From positions 68,108,830-68,172,829 of the forward strand of contig JAZBQD010000015.1 in NCBI GenBank assembly GCA_036583965.1: DNA of 64,000 bases. Direction: 5' to 3'. Below the pieces are notes generated by a model. The model worked only from the letters and a program-made list of their open reading frames with translations. It was not told the DNA's origin and searched no databases. Source of the DNA: Prunella strophiata (taxonomy: Eukaryota; Chordata; Aves; Passeriformes; Prunellidae). The position numbers and the translations under genes are program-made. Positions 10,547-21,795 of this stretch are shown piece after piece; positions within the stretch are counted from its first letter, which is position 1, and the number at the start of each line of letters is the position of its first letter.

Positions 10547-13500
10547 TGCTTTTCCTTTAACCTTTGCTCTCTAGAGCTGCTAGGACTCTTTGGTGTCATC
10601 TTTCCTGCTTGGTTAGCTCCAGAACAAATACAAATCTCACAAGAATTTTGAAATGACCAGCAAATTTACAGGTTTTTTTTACTGTACAAATATTTTGGTT
10701 TTTTTTTTTTTTAATTGTTTTTCTGTTTACTTCTTTCTAAAGATAACATGACTTTTTCTACTAGTTTTTCAAGGTTAACTCTTGCCTTTTCTCACAGACT
10801 GTTTCCTGTCCTGCCCTTCCCTGGTGCTGCTGTGCCAAAGACAAGCTGCAAGCTTTGTAGAGTTGCAGTGAAACAGCTCCCCCAAATGGTATCGTTTAGC
10901 ACGGAGATCCCTAACGAAATGCAGTTAAAATTCATTAAAATTCTAAATTTTTTGAAAAAACAGACCTTCGTAGTACATAAGAATTTTTATTAGCATTTTT
11001 TTTTATCTTACTGTAAACCCTGCTGCTGACCATCTCTTGAGGTGTTTTGGATGTCCATTGTATTTCGGTTCTGCAGGACATTTATCATGGCTGAGACTCA
11101 GAACTGTAAAGATGTTTGGTTACTTTTTGGACCTTGAAAGACAGCCAGGATGAAAAGGATATGTGGCTGAGAACTGTCCATTCTTTGTTTCTTTGCTGAA
11201 GCAATGAACAGCCATATAGCAGAGGAAATGCCAGGTAGTACAGAGGAGGATCACAATACAGAAGGGGTCTGTGATATCCCAGGGACCTTGGTCTTCCAGT
11301 AGTGTGAACAAGACAGCAAAATGAAAAAGTATCTTGACCTGTTAATGGAATATGCTTGTTCAACAAAATCTTTGTTAGCAACATGAAAGTTGGTTGCTTT
11401 TATTTTTTAAAGGTACTTCATTTTCCCTTTCAAGCTCATTAGTAAGTTCATACTTCATAATGCTGGTTTCTTAAAGGCCTGATTATTTGTTAAAAAGAAT
11501 GACATACAAGTTCTGGTCTAAATGAAAAAATATAAACAAAAGATAAGGTTATCACATGTAACTCCATTTAATTATATTTGCCATGGATTTCCAGTTCATA
11601 ACACTAAAAATCAAACCCCCAAAAGTGTTTTGCTGCAACATACAATCGCAGATTTTTGGATTTATTTATTTATATATCCTTGTATATTTTTAATTTGCCA
11701 TCTGGTCATTGAGCCTATGGTTGCACATTTTCCAGCTTTTGCCCACCAAAAATAAGGTGGACTTCTTTTTTATTATTTTTATTTTTAATAATCAAAGTAG
11801 TCTTATTTTAGGTAGGAACTCCAGGGGCTGATTCTTAAGACTACCAGGTGACCTAAGACTCATCATAAAATTCAGGCAACACTATGCCTTGATTCATTCC
11901 TTTTTTTTGGTGTGCTGAAACAATTACTAGCAACTCACAGCAAAAGTAGGTAAAAACTCCAGTAGAGGAGAAAATATAAGGATACAATCTAAGATTATTA
12001 ATTTATTTCTAAAAGGAATTTATTTACAAAAGCAAAAAAAAAAAAAAAATCTCTTATGTTTTCAAGTTTTTCATTATTTATTAGTAGTCAATAGGTGTCA
12101 GTTTCTACTTTTAGTTTAGCAATGAAAAAATGCCAAACAGAACAATTTGCAATTTTAGTTGTTTCAATAACTCCTCTTTACAATTTTTGCCATCAGGTGT
12201 ATTTTTTTCAAACACCAAAACAGGCCTCATTCACAATTACCTGTTTGGAGATATCTCTAGCTATTTTGTGTATCAAGTGGGCAATCATTGGAAAGCAACC
12301 AAGAAAGTCTGAAACACACTGGACAGATACAGAAAGTTCTGTGGTCATGTTAAAATAATAAAGTCAGAGAAACCTACAATACTGAATGACCCCAGCAGAA
12401 ACACAGCCAGCTTTCCCCCTATTTAGTATCAGTGGACTTTGAAATTATTTCATGTAGACACCTTGCAGAATCAGGTCACAGATTCATCAGATTTTTGAAT
12501 GTCACTGGCTGCATTAGACATATTTGATAACATTGCAGTTCACATTCAGCAAATATGCCAGCTATATGAACAGCAGCTGAAAAAACTTGTCCTTTCTAAA
12601 AGACCCTGGAAATACAAATACTGAACAGCAAATATCCACCATGTGTCATTTCTCTTCAAAGCTGGCAGCACTTTGCATTTTCAGGGAGGTTATTTTTCCC
12701 AGTAGTTCCATCCTGACCAAATGGTGGTGGCAAACAAACAATGAGCCAATATCATCAGAAGGAAAGGCTGTAATAATTTTAACTGTTTTGTTCTCTAAGG
12801 ACTAAAGACCAAATGAGGAAATGACCAAAACCACTGAAAACCATATTTATCAGTGTCAGTGCTGAACAAAGCATTGCCTTGTGTTTCATAACAGATATTA
12901 TTAACTCACTGGTAAGGAACAATATTAAATGGAGTACAGGCTGCTCAGCTTTAACACCTTTGTAAATATGCAATCTGCTCTCTGTGAGTCAGTCATGGAC
13001 ATCCAGCAGCCTTTGCTAACAAGAATATAGCTTCACTATAGCTTCAAATAGAAGCACTTACAAATAAATACTAAAAGCAAAAGGATGAAAATGTAAACCT
13101 TTTGGAAGTTAATTAAATTATATTCACAAAAAGCCTATACTTTCAAGAAAAGAATTTCAGCACAAAGAATTTTGACATGGGCTATTAAGGTTAGCAAAGT
13201 TATAACCAATTACATGTTGTCTTATCAAGTCATTCCAAGACACAGTAACTGCAAGCACATGACTAGATTATAAAAAAATTAATATAGAGAAAACATAATA
13301 TAAAGAACATTTTGTTTAGTACCTGTATGAAAACTTGAATATTTTGAAAATTAGGTCTTCCTCATAGATTTTGAACTCTTAAACCTAACCTTATGTTTTG
13401 AAAAGCTCCACAATATCACAAGGAAAAAAAAATAGATTTTTTCCCTCTGTAGTGGGCAATATTCAATCAGTATTCTACATAAACAAGTCCTACATTCTGT

Positions 13501-13668
13501 TTCTGGTATTTCAGCTGTGTCTAACTAGTTCACACTTCATTCCTTCTTCATTTATGCAGTGGTGTATCACCTTTTACATACAGCATTTCCAAAATAGCAT
13601 GCTTTTCCACACCTTGCTTAAAAATCCATCAAAACTGTGTCACTTAGGGAAGGATTTTTGTTGGTTTG
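10547..13668. other. unassigned sequence, possible small exon inside
   Basis: Three kilobases without a recognised gene or transposon. The part at 11.1-11.35 kb is GC-richer and contains two overlapping minus-strand open frames, listed separately. Other frames (11522-11755 plus, 12095-12358 plus, 13398-13694 plus) are hydrophobic or low-complexity and show no family pattern. A 16-A run lies at 12034-12049. Confidence 0.5.
11120..11347 (-). other. possible small membrane-protein exon (unproven)
   Basis: A minus-strand frame is open from just after a TAA near 11348 to a stop at 11120, about 75 codons. Its middle encodes a continuous hydrophobic stretch (FCIVILLCTTWHFLCYMAVH) preceded by acidic and aromatic residues (DQGPWDITDP) and followed by a basic tail ending in SRSKK. 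The frame opens at a CAG that could be a splice acceptor (…ATTAACAG/GTC). A second minus-strand frame of 99 codons with a true ATG (start 11384) overlaps it, so at most one can be real. I do not recognise either protein, and the frame's first in-frame ATG comes only inside the hydrophobic stretch. Chance is a serious alternative. Confidence 0.15.
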
Positions 13669-13692
13669 TTTTTTTTTTTTTTTTTTTTTTTT
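13669..13692. repeat. poly-T run (24 bp)
   Basis: Twenty-four consecutive T bases, preceded by TTGGTTTG. It may be the reverse complement of a retroposed poly-A tail, but no body is recognisable on the left. Confidence 0.95.
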
Positions 13693-15066
13693 AGTGCCAG
13701 AGGACCGCAATGTTTAGTGACCTTATCCACTTAAGAAGTCATCTTTAAAATTGCTTTTTCTCCTCTTGGCATGCAGAGACCTGGCTCATACCCTCTGGCT
13801 TGCAACTCAAGGTTGTGCAACCATGTAAACTGGTTTTAGCTATCAGAAGCAGCAACTGCAGAGCTACAGAAAAACAGTAATAGCTTAAAAGAAGCATAAG
13901 CCCTAGGCCAAGATTTTCTGACCTCACAGCATAAGGCATACAAGAATCAGTGGAAGGCAAGTGCTAGACATATCTGCCAGCACTCTGTAGATACCAGACT
14001 GGCCAGGCAGCTGGACTGGGATTGTCACCTTTTCAGTGCTGCCCTCCAAGGTTCAGATATTTTTAGACCCCAACCTACACCCCAAACCCCATGCTGATCC
14101 ACTGGTGAGTCTGATCACAATAGTTGCTTTATTTCAAGTTCTGTTGTGGGAGAGAAACCCAAGGAAAGTGTATGAGAGAACAAAGCCCATCATCTTGTTC
14201 ACTGAGTAGGAAAAATTCATAGTTCCTGAAAGAAAAAAATTCATACTGATAAATTGGTAGGAGTTCATAAGAAATCAAAGGAAATGACTGAAGAAAATAA
14301 GGTTTGGTATTAAAGCATGTCAATACAAGCTTGGCCAGTTTCATTATATGAGTTTTCTTTCCTTGCATGTCTGAGCTATTTATATTTATTAATAATGCTA
14401 TCTTTTGTTTATTGATTACAATTGACTATTTCATTTTTTAAAAAGTAGTACCCAATATATTATAGATTGTTCATAGAGATCTTGATATTTTAATTTTTAA
14501 TTTTTTAAGTAACTGAACTCAATTTATCCACTTTAGGAAAAGCTTCCAGAAACTCCTTCCCGTAGGAAAGGCTCATCACTAACAACAAATCTTCTAATAC
14601 TTTTTCATCCTCGTAACAGAAGAGAACTTGTCAGGAGCAATGGAGACAGATATACCCAACATTTAATTCAAAGCTTTTTATTTTAAAAAGCAGTAAAAAA
14701 AAAACCAAAAAAACTAGTGTCACAGTTAAATTTTTGAATGTTATTTTTTTATTGTGCAAACACAGTAAAATGCTAGACAGCTCAAACCTGTTACCAATGA
14801 GTATAATTTAAGGAGGAGAAATTATTCTGTGTTAGGTGATTTCACTTGAATCACGGGCCTGATGATGAATCTCTTCTCATTTGAAAATACGAAAAAGGAA
14901 ATGAACAATGAAATGGGTTACCCAAGATGTCTTTAATTTTATTTGAAAGCAAGATGTTTTGAGGATCAGGTGTTTTGTGTGTTCACCCAAATGTTCATTT
15001 GGCATACACAGAGAAATTGAAGATTTAGTCTACATTAATATCCACCTGTGTATTTCACTATTTCCC
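13693..15066. other. unassigned sequence
   Basis: The 13.70-14.15 kb part is GC-richer than its surroundings and contains C-rich words near 14.07-14.09 kb. I cannot match it to a repeat family or exon. The rest is ordinary AT-rich sequence. The longest frame, 79 codons on the minus strand at 14129-14368, has no domain pattern. Confidence 0.5.
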
Positions 15067-15088
15067 AAAAAAAAAAAAAAAAAAAAAA
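15067..15088. repeat. poly-A run (22 bp)
   Basis: Twenty-two consecutive A bases. The sequence to the left shows no recognisable retroposed gene or SINE. Confidence 0.95.
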
Positions 15089-16884
15089 GGCTACTGAAGA
15101 TACAATAACCTGTGAAACTGTTTAGAAAGCATTGGTTGTGCTTTGAAATTTTATTAATGAGCTCTCAAACTTTAAATTTGCACTGTAATACTACATTGGT
15201 CCCTGTGAACTCACACGAAATTGTCAATTTGACGAATGTCAGCACAACATAGCTTGATAACCCTGTTTAAGTTCTGTGGCATGCAATGACACAAAAGACA
15301 ATATCTCATCATCCTAATTTCTTTATTTTTTCTCTTCTATGTTGATGCAAAATTATTTTTTTTTAGTTTGCAAAGTATGAAAGACTTTCGTACTTGATGT
15401 ACCACTCTCAGTCTTGACTTCTTAGCCTATGGTCATTGTTTTGGATGCCAATTTCAAAAAATATTTAAGGAAGCTAGCATTTTAAATTGTAGTTGATGTG
15501 AAATTTATTTGAAGATTAAAATCTCCCCTTTTATTCTGGGTTTCTGAGGATGAAGCCTGCTTTAGGGCTCAGATTGAAGCTCCTAGGAATGTAAGATGGT
15601 TCCTCTTGCCAGATTTGTGTCAGTTTATGGTAGAGACAATGAATGTCTCTTACCATGAAAGTCTTAGCTAGAAGGGATGTCTGCACTCATCTGCATCAGG
15701 ACCTTGCTCAAGTTATCAGATGTTGAGGGTTAGGTGAGATAATACAAAGAAACGAAATAAAGATGAAGTAGCAAACTCACCAACTATTGTCAGCACCCAT
15801 GGCAGTTGTGTTAGTAATAAAATAAAAGAGAAGTAGCAGGGGAAACTCACACTTCCACAGTTGAAAATATTTGGTGTCTGGTATCTCCTGAGAGACAAAG
15901 CACCGGCATCAATAATCAGGATGGAAAGATTAAGAGTAAAGCAATATATTATTTCAATACCTTACCACACAGGAATTTCACCAAACCCTTTAGCAAAACG
16001 TAACTTTTTCCAATTACTGTGAGTTATAGCTTGTTAGACAGCAGATGTCCTGTCAGAGAGGTTAATTAGAAACTTTTTCTGTCTCTAGAACTTCAGTAAC
16101 TTGTTTTTCAGTAACAGATGAAAGGCAAAAAGAATGAATAATGGGTTATTACACTATTAAATTGGTAGAGAAGGATAGACTGGGACATCCAGAATTTCTA
16201 TCAGAGCACTCAAAGCTAGCCAAATTTCTCTCCTTATTTCCCTGCCTCCAGCCTAAGCATTTGAGACTGTACAGAAAAGACATGGAGATCAAATTTTCCA
16301 TGCTGAATTCTTGATTTCTTACTGCTGAAACAATTCTTGAAGATTACAAATTTATAGGGGGTATTTTAGGAAGAATGATGACCACTCTGGGGACAAATTC
16401 ATATAGTTACTCATACCCATGACTGTAATGGTCTAGGAAACAAAATCCCACAGTACCAGAAATGCAGTCCACTCACATGCAGACCTCCATATCTGTTACT
16501 GAATTTCATCTTTCAGATCTAAAACCTTATTAACCCCCTGAGAAAATAGGGTCTAAATTGACACTGAAAACCACTACCTAAAATAATTCTATTATACAAG
16601 GTGTTCATTCTTTCACATTACTACATAAATGAGTCATGCAGGTCATGGTGGATTATTTACTAAGATCACCCACTAAACAAAATCATTGAGCATTCATAGC
16701 ATTCAATACAGCACTGCATATCAACAAATATGGGCTACATTGAACTCAATGCTGTTGACCAAAAGGTCAAACTTTCATTCATGTTTTTACATCTTCTGCC
16801 TCTAACCAGGTTTAACAAGAACACAAAGTTAGGAGGACACTAGGTCTATTTCAGAAGTTGAATACTTCAGTCCATTTCAGACTT
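15089..16884. other. unassigned AT-rich sequence
   Basis: No gene or transposon recognised. It includes a small imperfect inverted repeat at 15627-15656, listed separately. The longest frame is 60 codons on the minus strand (15716-15898). Confidence 0.55.
15627..15656. repeat. short imperfect inverted repeat
   Basis: ATGGTAGAGACA and its near reverse complement TGTCTCTTACCAT flank a 5-base centre; a single extra T breaks the symmetry of the right arm. It could form a 12-bp hairpin. No poly-T terminator-like context makes it look like a gene end. Confidence 0.6.
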
Positions 16885-17222
16885 AGTTAATACCATGTCA
16901 TTATCTATAAAGATAAGGTTACTAGCTATACCAACAAGCTCTGAAATGCTACCTTGCTGTAGAAAATCCCATACCTTTTCACGAGTTCTGTTCCTCATAG
17001 TGTTGACTCCATCCTCCTTCACCACAGCACTGCTGACTGAATTCTGTCTCTCCTCTCTTGATGGCCCCTCCTTTTAAATTACTCATGGTCATTGGCTGTA
17101 CCTGTGCCCTATTCAGGGCACACCTGTTCCAAATCTTTAGTAATTAGAACAGCTGCAAGTTTTTAGGGGCTGAAATTACCTTCAGTACTACCTCCCACAA
17201 TACCATACCTCTCTTGGGAGAA
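16885..17222 (-). mobile_element. probable solo LTR (avian ERV), minus strand
   Basis: The block differs from its AT-rich flanks. From left to right it carries CTACCTTGCTGTAG, a CACGAGTTCTGTTCCTCA segment, GACTCCATCCTCCTTC, GATGGCCCCTCCTTTTAAATTACTC and GGGCACACCTGTTCC. It resembles an LTR family I remember from songbird genomes. Read on the minus strand, a TTTAAAAGGAGGGGCC word near 17065 would be the TATA region, with the U3 to its right. I see no flanking gag or pol and could not fix exact ends or a target-site duplication. Family name not assigned. Confidence 0.5.
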
Positions 17223-19367
17223 AAAAAACCCAAACTAATCTTTACCACTCAGATTGTCTATTTCTTCAATTGCCCATTTAATTAGTAGCAAAAAATTACA
17301 CCTTTCAATTTCACTTTCCCAGAAAACAAAGAAACAAACAAAACCAACAAGAGATGTTGTAATATTAGCATTTGAAAAAAATAAAAAAAAGTTGTAATAA
17401 CATGTACAAAGACATCCTATTTCTATTGCAACAACTTTTGTTTCAGGGTGATTAATCCCTTTGTAAAAATTAAACCAACCAGATTGGATAAACATTTTGC
17501 ACATATTTTTCATGAATGTAGAAGAATGCAATTATTCCTCACTCATAGATTAATTAGATGTGGTGTATTCAGCTGGTTTTGGATTAGATACCTGAATTAT
17601 GTTAAATATTCTCCTTCTGCAGAACTGAATCTTCTAATATCCTACTATAAAGTTAATGCTTCCGTGATACATTGCTTCATGTTTAAAATGAAGAAATGCA
17701 AAACTACATAGGATAAAGTTAAAACTACATTTCTTTTTTATTTGATACTTAAATGAATTCATAAATAGTTTTAGGCATTTCATAAGTTTAAAAATCAATT
17801 CCAACAGCTTTTTTTTTTTTTTTTAAGGAGGATCCAGAGGAAAAACATCAAACAATCAAATCTTTAAAATTTGTTAGTAACTAGATTACTAATAATTTTT
17901 TTTTTTTTTTTGTACTTAGAAATATTACCATATGTTCACGATCTTTGTCCACTGTATTACCAGGTACTGGAAAGTCATCAAAATTATATACAATATGCTA
18001 CTTCAGGGAAAGCAGATATATTATTTATTATTCACTTAAACAGCCCCAGGCTGTGGTTTGACATTTCAAAATATTTAGCCATGGTAATGACATGGGATAT
18101 TTTTATTCATTCCTTCACTGAGACTGATCTAAAAATAAATTAATCCATTCAACATACAAACTTTCCCCAGTGACCAAAACTTTTAATAAGCATATCCTTG
18201 TTCTTTAACAAACCTTTGATAGGTGAGGAAATAAATAAGAAACCACAGTTGCAGGCTGTGCCAGCACACAGGGCAAATCCTACTGCAGAATGGGCTGCTT
18301 TTCATAGCTGTGCTGTGCATAAACACACAAACACATTAGAGGAGATATACATGGCCCACTTGAGAAAACAGATGTATGCGCAGAAAGGTGGAAGAGAAGA
18401 AGGAAAGAGAGGGGCAACATCAGACATTTTCATGAGCAGAAATTTTATTTAGACTAGTGTTTCACTAACATGAAATTTTGTATTGTTTTGAGTTTTTTCA
18501 TCATGACAAGTGAAATGGAACTTTTGTCGAAAAAACATAAATATTTTACGGATGTCTAAGGTGAAAATAGCAGGTTGGTGCTGTATTTTTCAGTGATAGA
18601 GGATGGTATCATGGGAAACAGATCATCAAAGCAATGGAAGTTAAGTGCAGGTTTGTGAGCAAGATTCCCCTGAGATTTGCAGAAGGAGAGCAGACCACGT
18701 ACAAAGCCATTTGGAAACTATCAACAGGATCAGAAGAAGCTTGCAACACGGCAGGAACTGCAAAAGTTACTTCATACTAAAAATACAAAAATTAGATTCT
18801 GAAGGGAAGCCAAGAGAGGCTCCCAAAGACTGAGAAACTGAGAAATTGCAGCTCACAGGTCTTTAATTATTGGATTGAATACTGAATCCGAACCCCAGCT
18901 AAAAAGACATCATTCATGTTCATAGCTAATTTAAAAAAAAAAAAACAACAAAAACTTCTCATTTGTAACTAAGGCAATTTTATTCAGGAGCTATAATTAG
19001 ATTCCTGTTATTGTTTTTTCCAGATTCAGATATTGCCACTTTACATTCTGTTGTTATTTTCAAATTTTGAAATTACATAGGTGATCAGCTAATTAACTGC
19101 AGAGATAACAGGCAGTTAGCAAACCCAGTGCACTATATTTACACAGGGGATTTAACATCAAATTCATGGTGAGAGCAATTCATGCGTCATTCATGCACCA
19201 CTAAGTTCCTTTGCATTTATAAAGCGGTTGGTTCACTGCTCACACTGTGTCCAGGGCTTCCCTGGCTATGAGGACATTGCTGTCTCTTAGATTAATGCTC
19301 CATTTCCCAGGGTTGTCTTTCTGTAAATACACCCTTGGTATTTAAAAGATCTCTGTAAACTCTTCCC
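17223..19367. other. unassigned AT-rich sequence
   Basis: No gene recognised. Poly-T runs lie at about 17811-17824 and 17896-17911. Several plus-strand frames of 60-90 codons (17448-17711, 17871-18143, 18198-18452, 18645-18833) have no ordered domain pattern and lie in different frames without convincing splice signals linking them. Confidence 0.5.
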
Positions 19368-20057
19368 AGGCAGAAAGGGACCTGGGGGTGCTGGTCGACA
19401 GCTGGTTGAATATGAGCCAGCAATGTGCCCTGGTGGCCAAAAAGGCCAATGGCATCCTGGCCTGCATCAGGAATTGTGTGGCCAGCAGGAGCAGGGGGAT
19501 CATTCTTCCCCTGTACTCAGCACTGGTGAGACCACACCTTAAGTGCTGTGTCCAGTTCTGGGGACCTCAGTTTAGAAAGGATCTCGAGATGCTTGAACAT
19601 GTCCAGAGGAGGCAACAAGGCTGGTGAGGGGCTTGGAACACAAGCCCTATGGGGAACGTTGAGGGAGCTGGGGTTGTTTAGCCTGGAGGAGGCTTAGAGG
19701 TGACCTTATTGCTCTGTACAACTTCTTGAAGGGAAGTTGTAGACAGGTGGGGGATCAGTCTCCTCCACAAGGCAGCAACTGACAGAACCAGAGGACACAG
19801 TCTCAAGCTACGTCAGGGAAGGTGTAGGTTAGATATTAGGAAAAAATTTTTCACCGAAAGAATAATAAAGAGCTGGAATGCTCTTCCCAGAGAGGTGGTG
19901 GAATCACCATCTCTGGATGTGTTCAAAAAAAGGCTGGACCTGGCACTTGGTGCTATAGTCTAGATTCTGAGTTGAGGTGTTAGGACATAGGTTGGACTCG
20001 ATGATCTTAGAGGTCTCTTCCAACCTCATTATTCTGTGATTCTGGGATTCTGTGATT
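19368..20057 (+). mobile_element. CR1 LINE, 5'-truncated copy with 3' tail
   Basis: This is a ~690-bp CR1 fragment running from the C-terminal part of the reverse-transcriptase ORF through the 3' untranslated tail. The remnant protein shows the CR1 signature words [32 protein letters not shown] and VQFWGPQ (split across the frame). It is followed by the nucleotide blocks encoding the downstream LPREVV-type region (CTTCCCAGAGAGGTGGTGG near 19890). The 3' end has GGTTGGACTCGATGATCTTAGAGGTCTCTTCCAACCTC and then three ATTCTGTG-like units. Integration has no visible target-site duplication, as is usual for CR1. It is less diverged than the other CR1 copies in the window, so probably among the younger ones. 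Confidence 0.96.
19388..19627 (+). pseudogene. CR1 reverse-transcriptase C-terminal remnant (frameshifted)
   Basis: Seventy-nine codons remain open and match the C-terminal portion of CR1 ORF2 downstream of the reverse-transcriptase catalytic core; the catalytic motifs themselves lie in the missing 5' part. Near 19612 the AGGAGG-CAACAAGG sequence lacks one G compared with the frame expected from the family. This throws the frame into a stop (…QQGW then TGA), while the family-like coding blocks carry on in another frame to about 19950. The copy is dead. Confidence 0.85.
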
Positions 20058-21644
20058 AATGCTGGTGTCTATCTATGACTTTGAAACAATTTCTTAGAAT
20101 AATATGTTTGGGAATTTACGGAGACAAATTCCTAGTTCCTGAACTGCACAGTGCATGTTTTCAGAATAGTCTTCCATTCTCATATTTTTGGTCATCTATG
20201 CCAGGTTTTGGTTGGGTTTATTTTAAGTCTTGGAATACTTAGGTGACAAAACAGTTTACTTGTCCATTTCAATCCTGACTTGCAATACCTGTACGTAAAT
20301 AAACAGTTTTGAAAAATATATAAATAGAAAAAAAATCACCAGTGAAACTACTCAAATTGTATTTTACCTTGGCTTATTTATTTTTAAGTGCAAAAATCAG
20401 AATATTGGAATGGCTATAAAAATATTTCAACAATTTCATGTTATTATTATTTTATGACTAAATTTAAAGCAGGTATAGAGGGAATATTTGGGGTTTAATT
20501 TTGTTTCCAGTTTCTCAGGCACTGTATTTCATAATATTATTTTATGCTGCATTAACAGAGTTTTATGCTGTATTAACACCATTTTATAGCATAATGGAAA
20601 ACAAACGGGCACAAAAGACAGGTAAAATGGAAAATAAACTGTAAAACCTTTTTTTTGCTAGTTCTTGTACATTGATAACATTACCAACAAAACAACAACG
20701 GCTTTTCAACTATCCTCTACTTCAACTTAATTTTGAAATGAGCATTTACTGAATCATATATTTTCATATAATGGTAAAGAGACAGACTGGGATCCCTACT
20801 TTGGAGCTGAAAGCTTTCCAGCACGAGCACTTAAGCTTCATAAATGTAATTTGGCTTGATACTCTGTACAAAGTACAATATATTATAAAAAGCAACTATC
20901 AAAGGTTCAAGAAAGTGAAAGAAAAGAAGAGGTAAGAGTTTGCAGCTAGTAAAGGGGTTTACACACAAAAAAAAGGAATATATTGCTCTTCAGCAATTAA
21001 AATGAAGCTGGCTTCCTGTTATGCTTTCTGATTTTATTGACCTTTTCCTCAAAATGAGTGTGTTCTCCACTGGAATCTTGTACAGCTTTAGACTTTTTTT
21101 TCAAGAAATGTTCAGTGGAAAACTGTAAGAGTACTCAAAGACCAGAAAAAAATATAGGCAAAATGGAAGATATCAACATATTTGGACAGTTTCAACTTGG
21201 AAAGAGACAGAGGAAAGCAAATACAAGTCTTTAAATGCCAGACACAAGAACAGAGGTGAAATGAAATCATATGGTGTCTAGGTACATAGTAAATAAGGCA
21301 AAAATAAAAAGCTAATAATGCAGAAACAAAATTTAAATACAAAATAAAAAAACCCTACTAATTGAAAAATCTGTAAGAAATTGAATACTTTGAAAACATC
21401 ATTAACTTCATCCTAGGATCTTTAAGGAGTTCATGAAACATGCTGGGAATAAGTGTAGTTGCACTTTGCTATGATTAATTTGATTTTGCTTCCCATGGAG
21501 AATAAACAGAACTTGATGTTGAAATTTGAACATTTTTCTCCTGCTTGGTTACCTTCCAATTAAACCAGTTCCCTGATTCATCTCACTGTGCAACCATACA
21601 AATCCTCTTGCCCTCCAAAAGGCTGGTGTAGCACGGAGACAGAA
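20058..21644. other. unassigned AT-rich sequence
   Basis: No gene or transposon recognised. It contains several short AT-only patches (20285-20340, 20430-20470) and a minus-strand frame of 76 codons (21112-21342) without family features. Confidence 0.55.
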
Positions 21645-21795
21645 ACTGGCTTCTGGAAGCAGGGAATTAAAATCGATAAGTTTACAAGGGACCACAGTAG
21701 TCATCTGGTCCAACCTCCCTGCTCAAGAAGGGTCATCCTAGAGCACATTGCACAGGATTGCCATGTGAAATTGCTTCCTTTGGCAGATTTTCTTG
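21645..21795 (-). mobile_element. CR1 LINE 3' remnant, minus strand
   Basis: On the plus strand the order is GGGACCACAGTAGTCATCTGGTCCAACCTCC, CTGCTCAAGAAGGGTCATCCTAGAGCACATTGCACAGGATTG. This is the reverse complement of a CR1 3' region: the CTCTAGG block, TTGAGCAGGGAGGTTGGACCAGATGA, and GGTCCC. The terminal ATTCTGTG units are degraded. About 150 bp remains and none of it codes. Confidence 0.88.
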
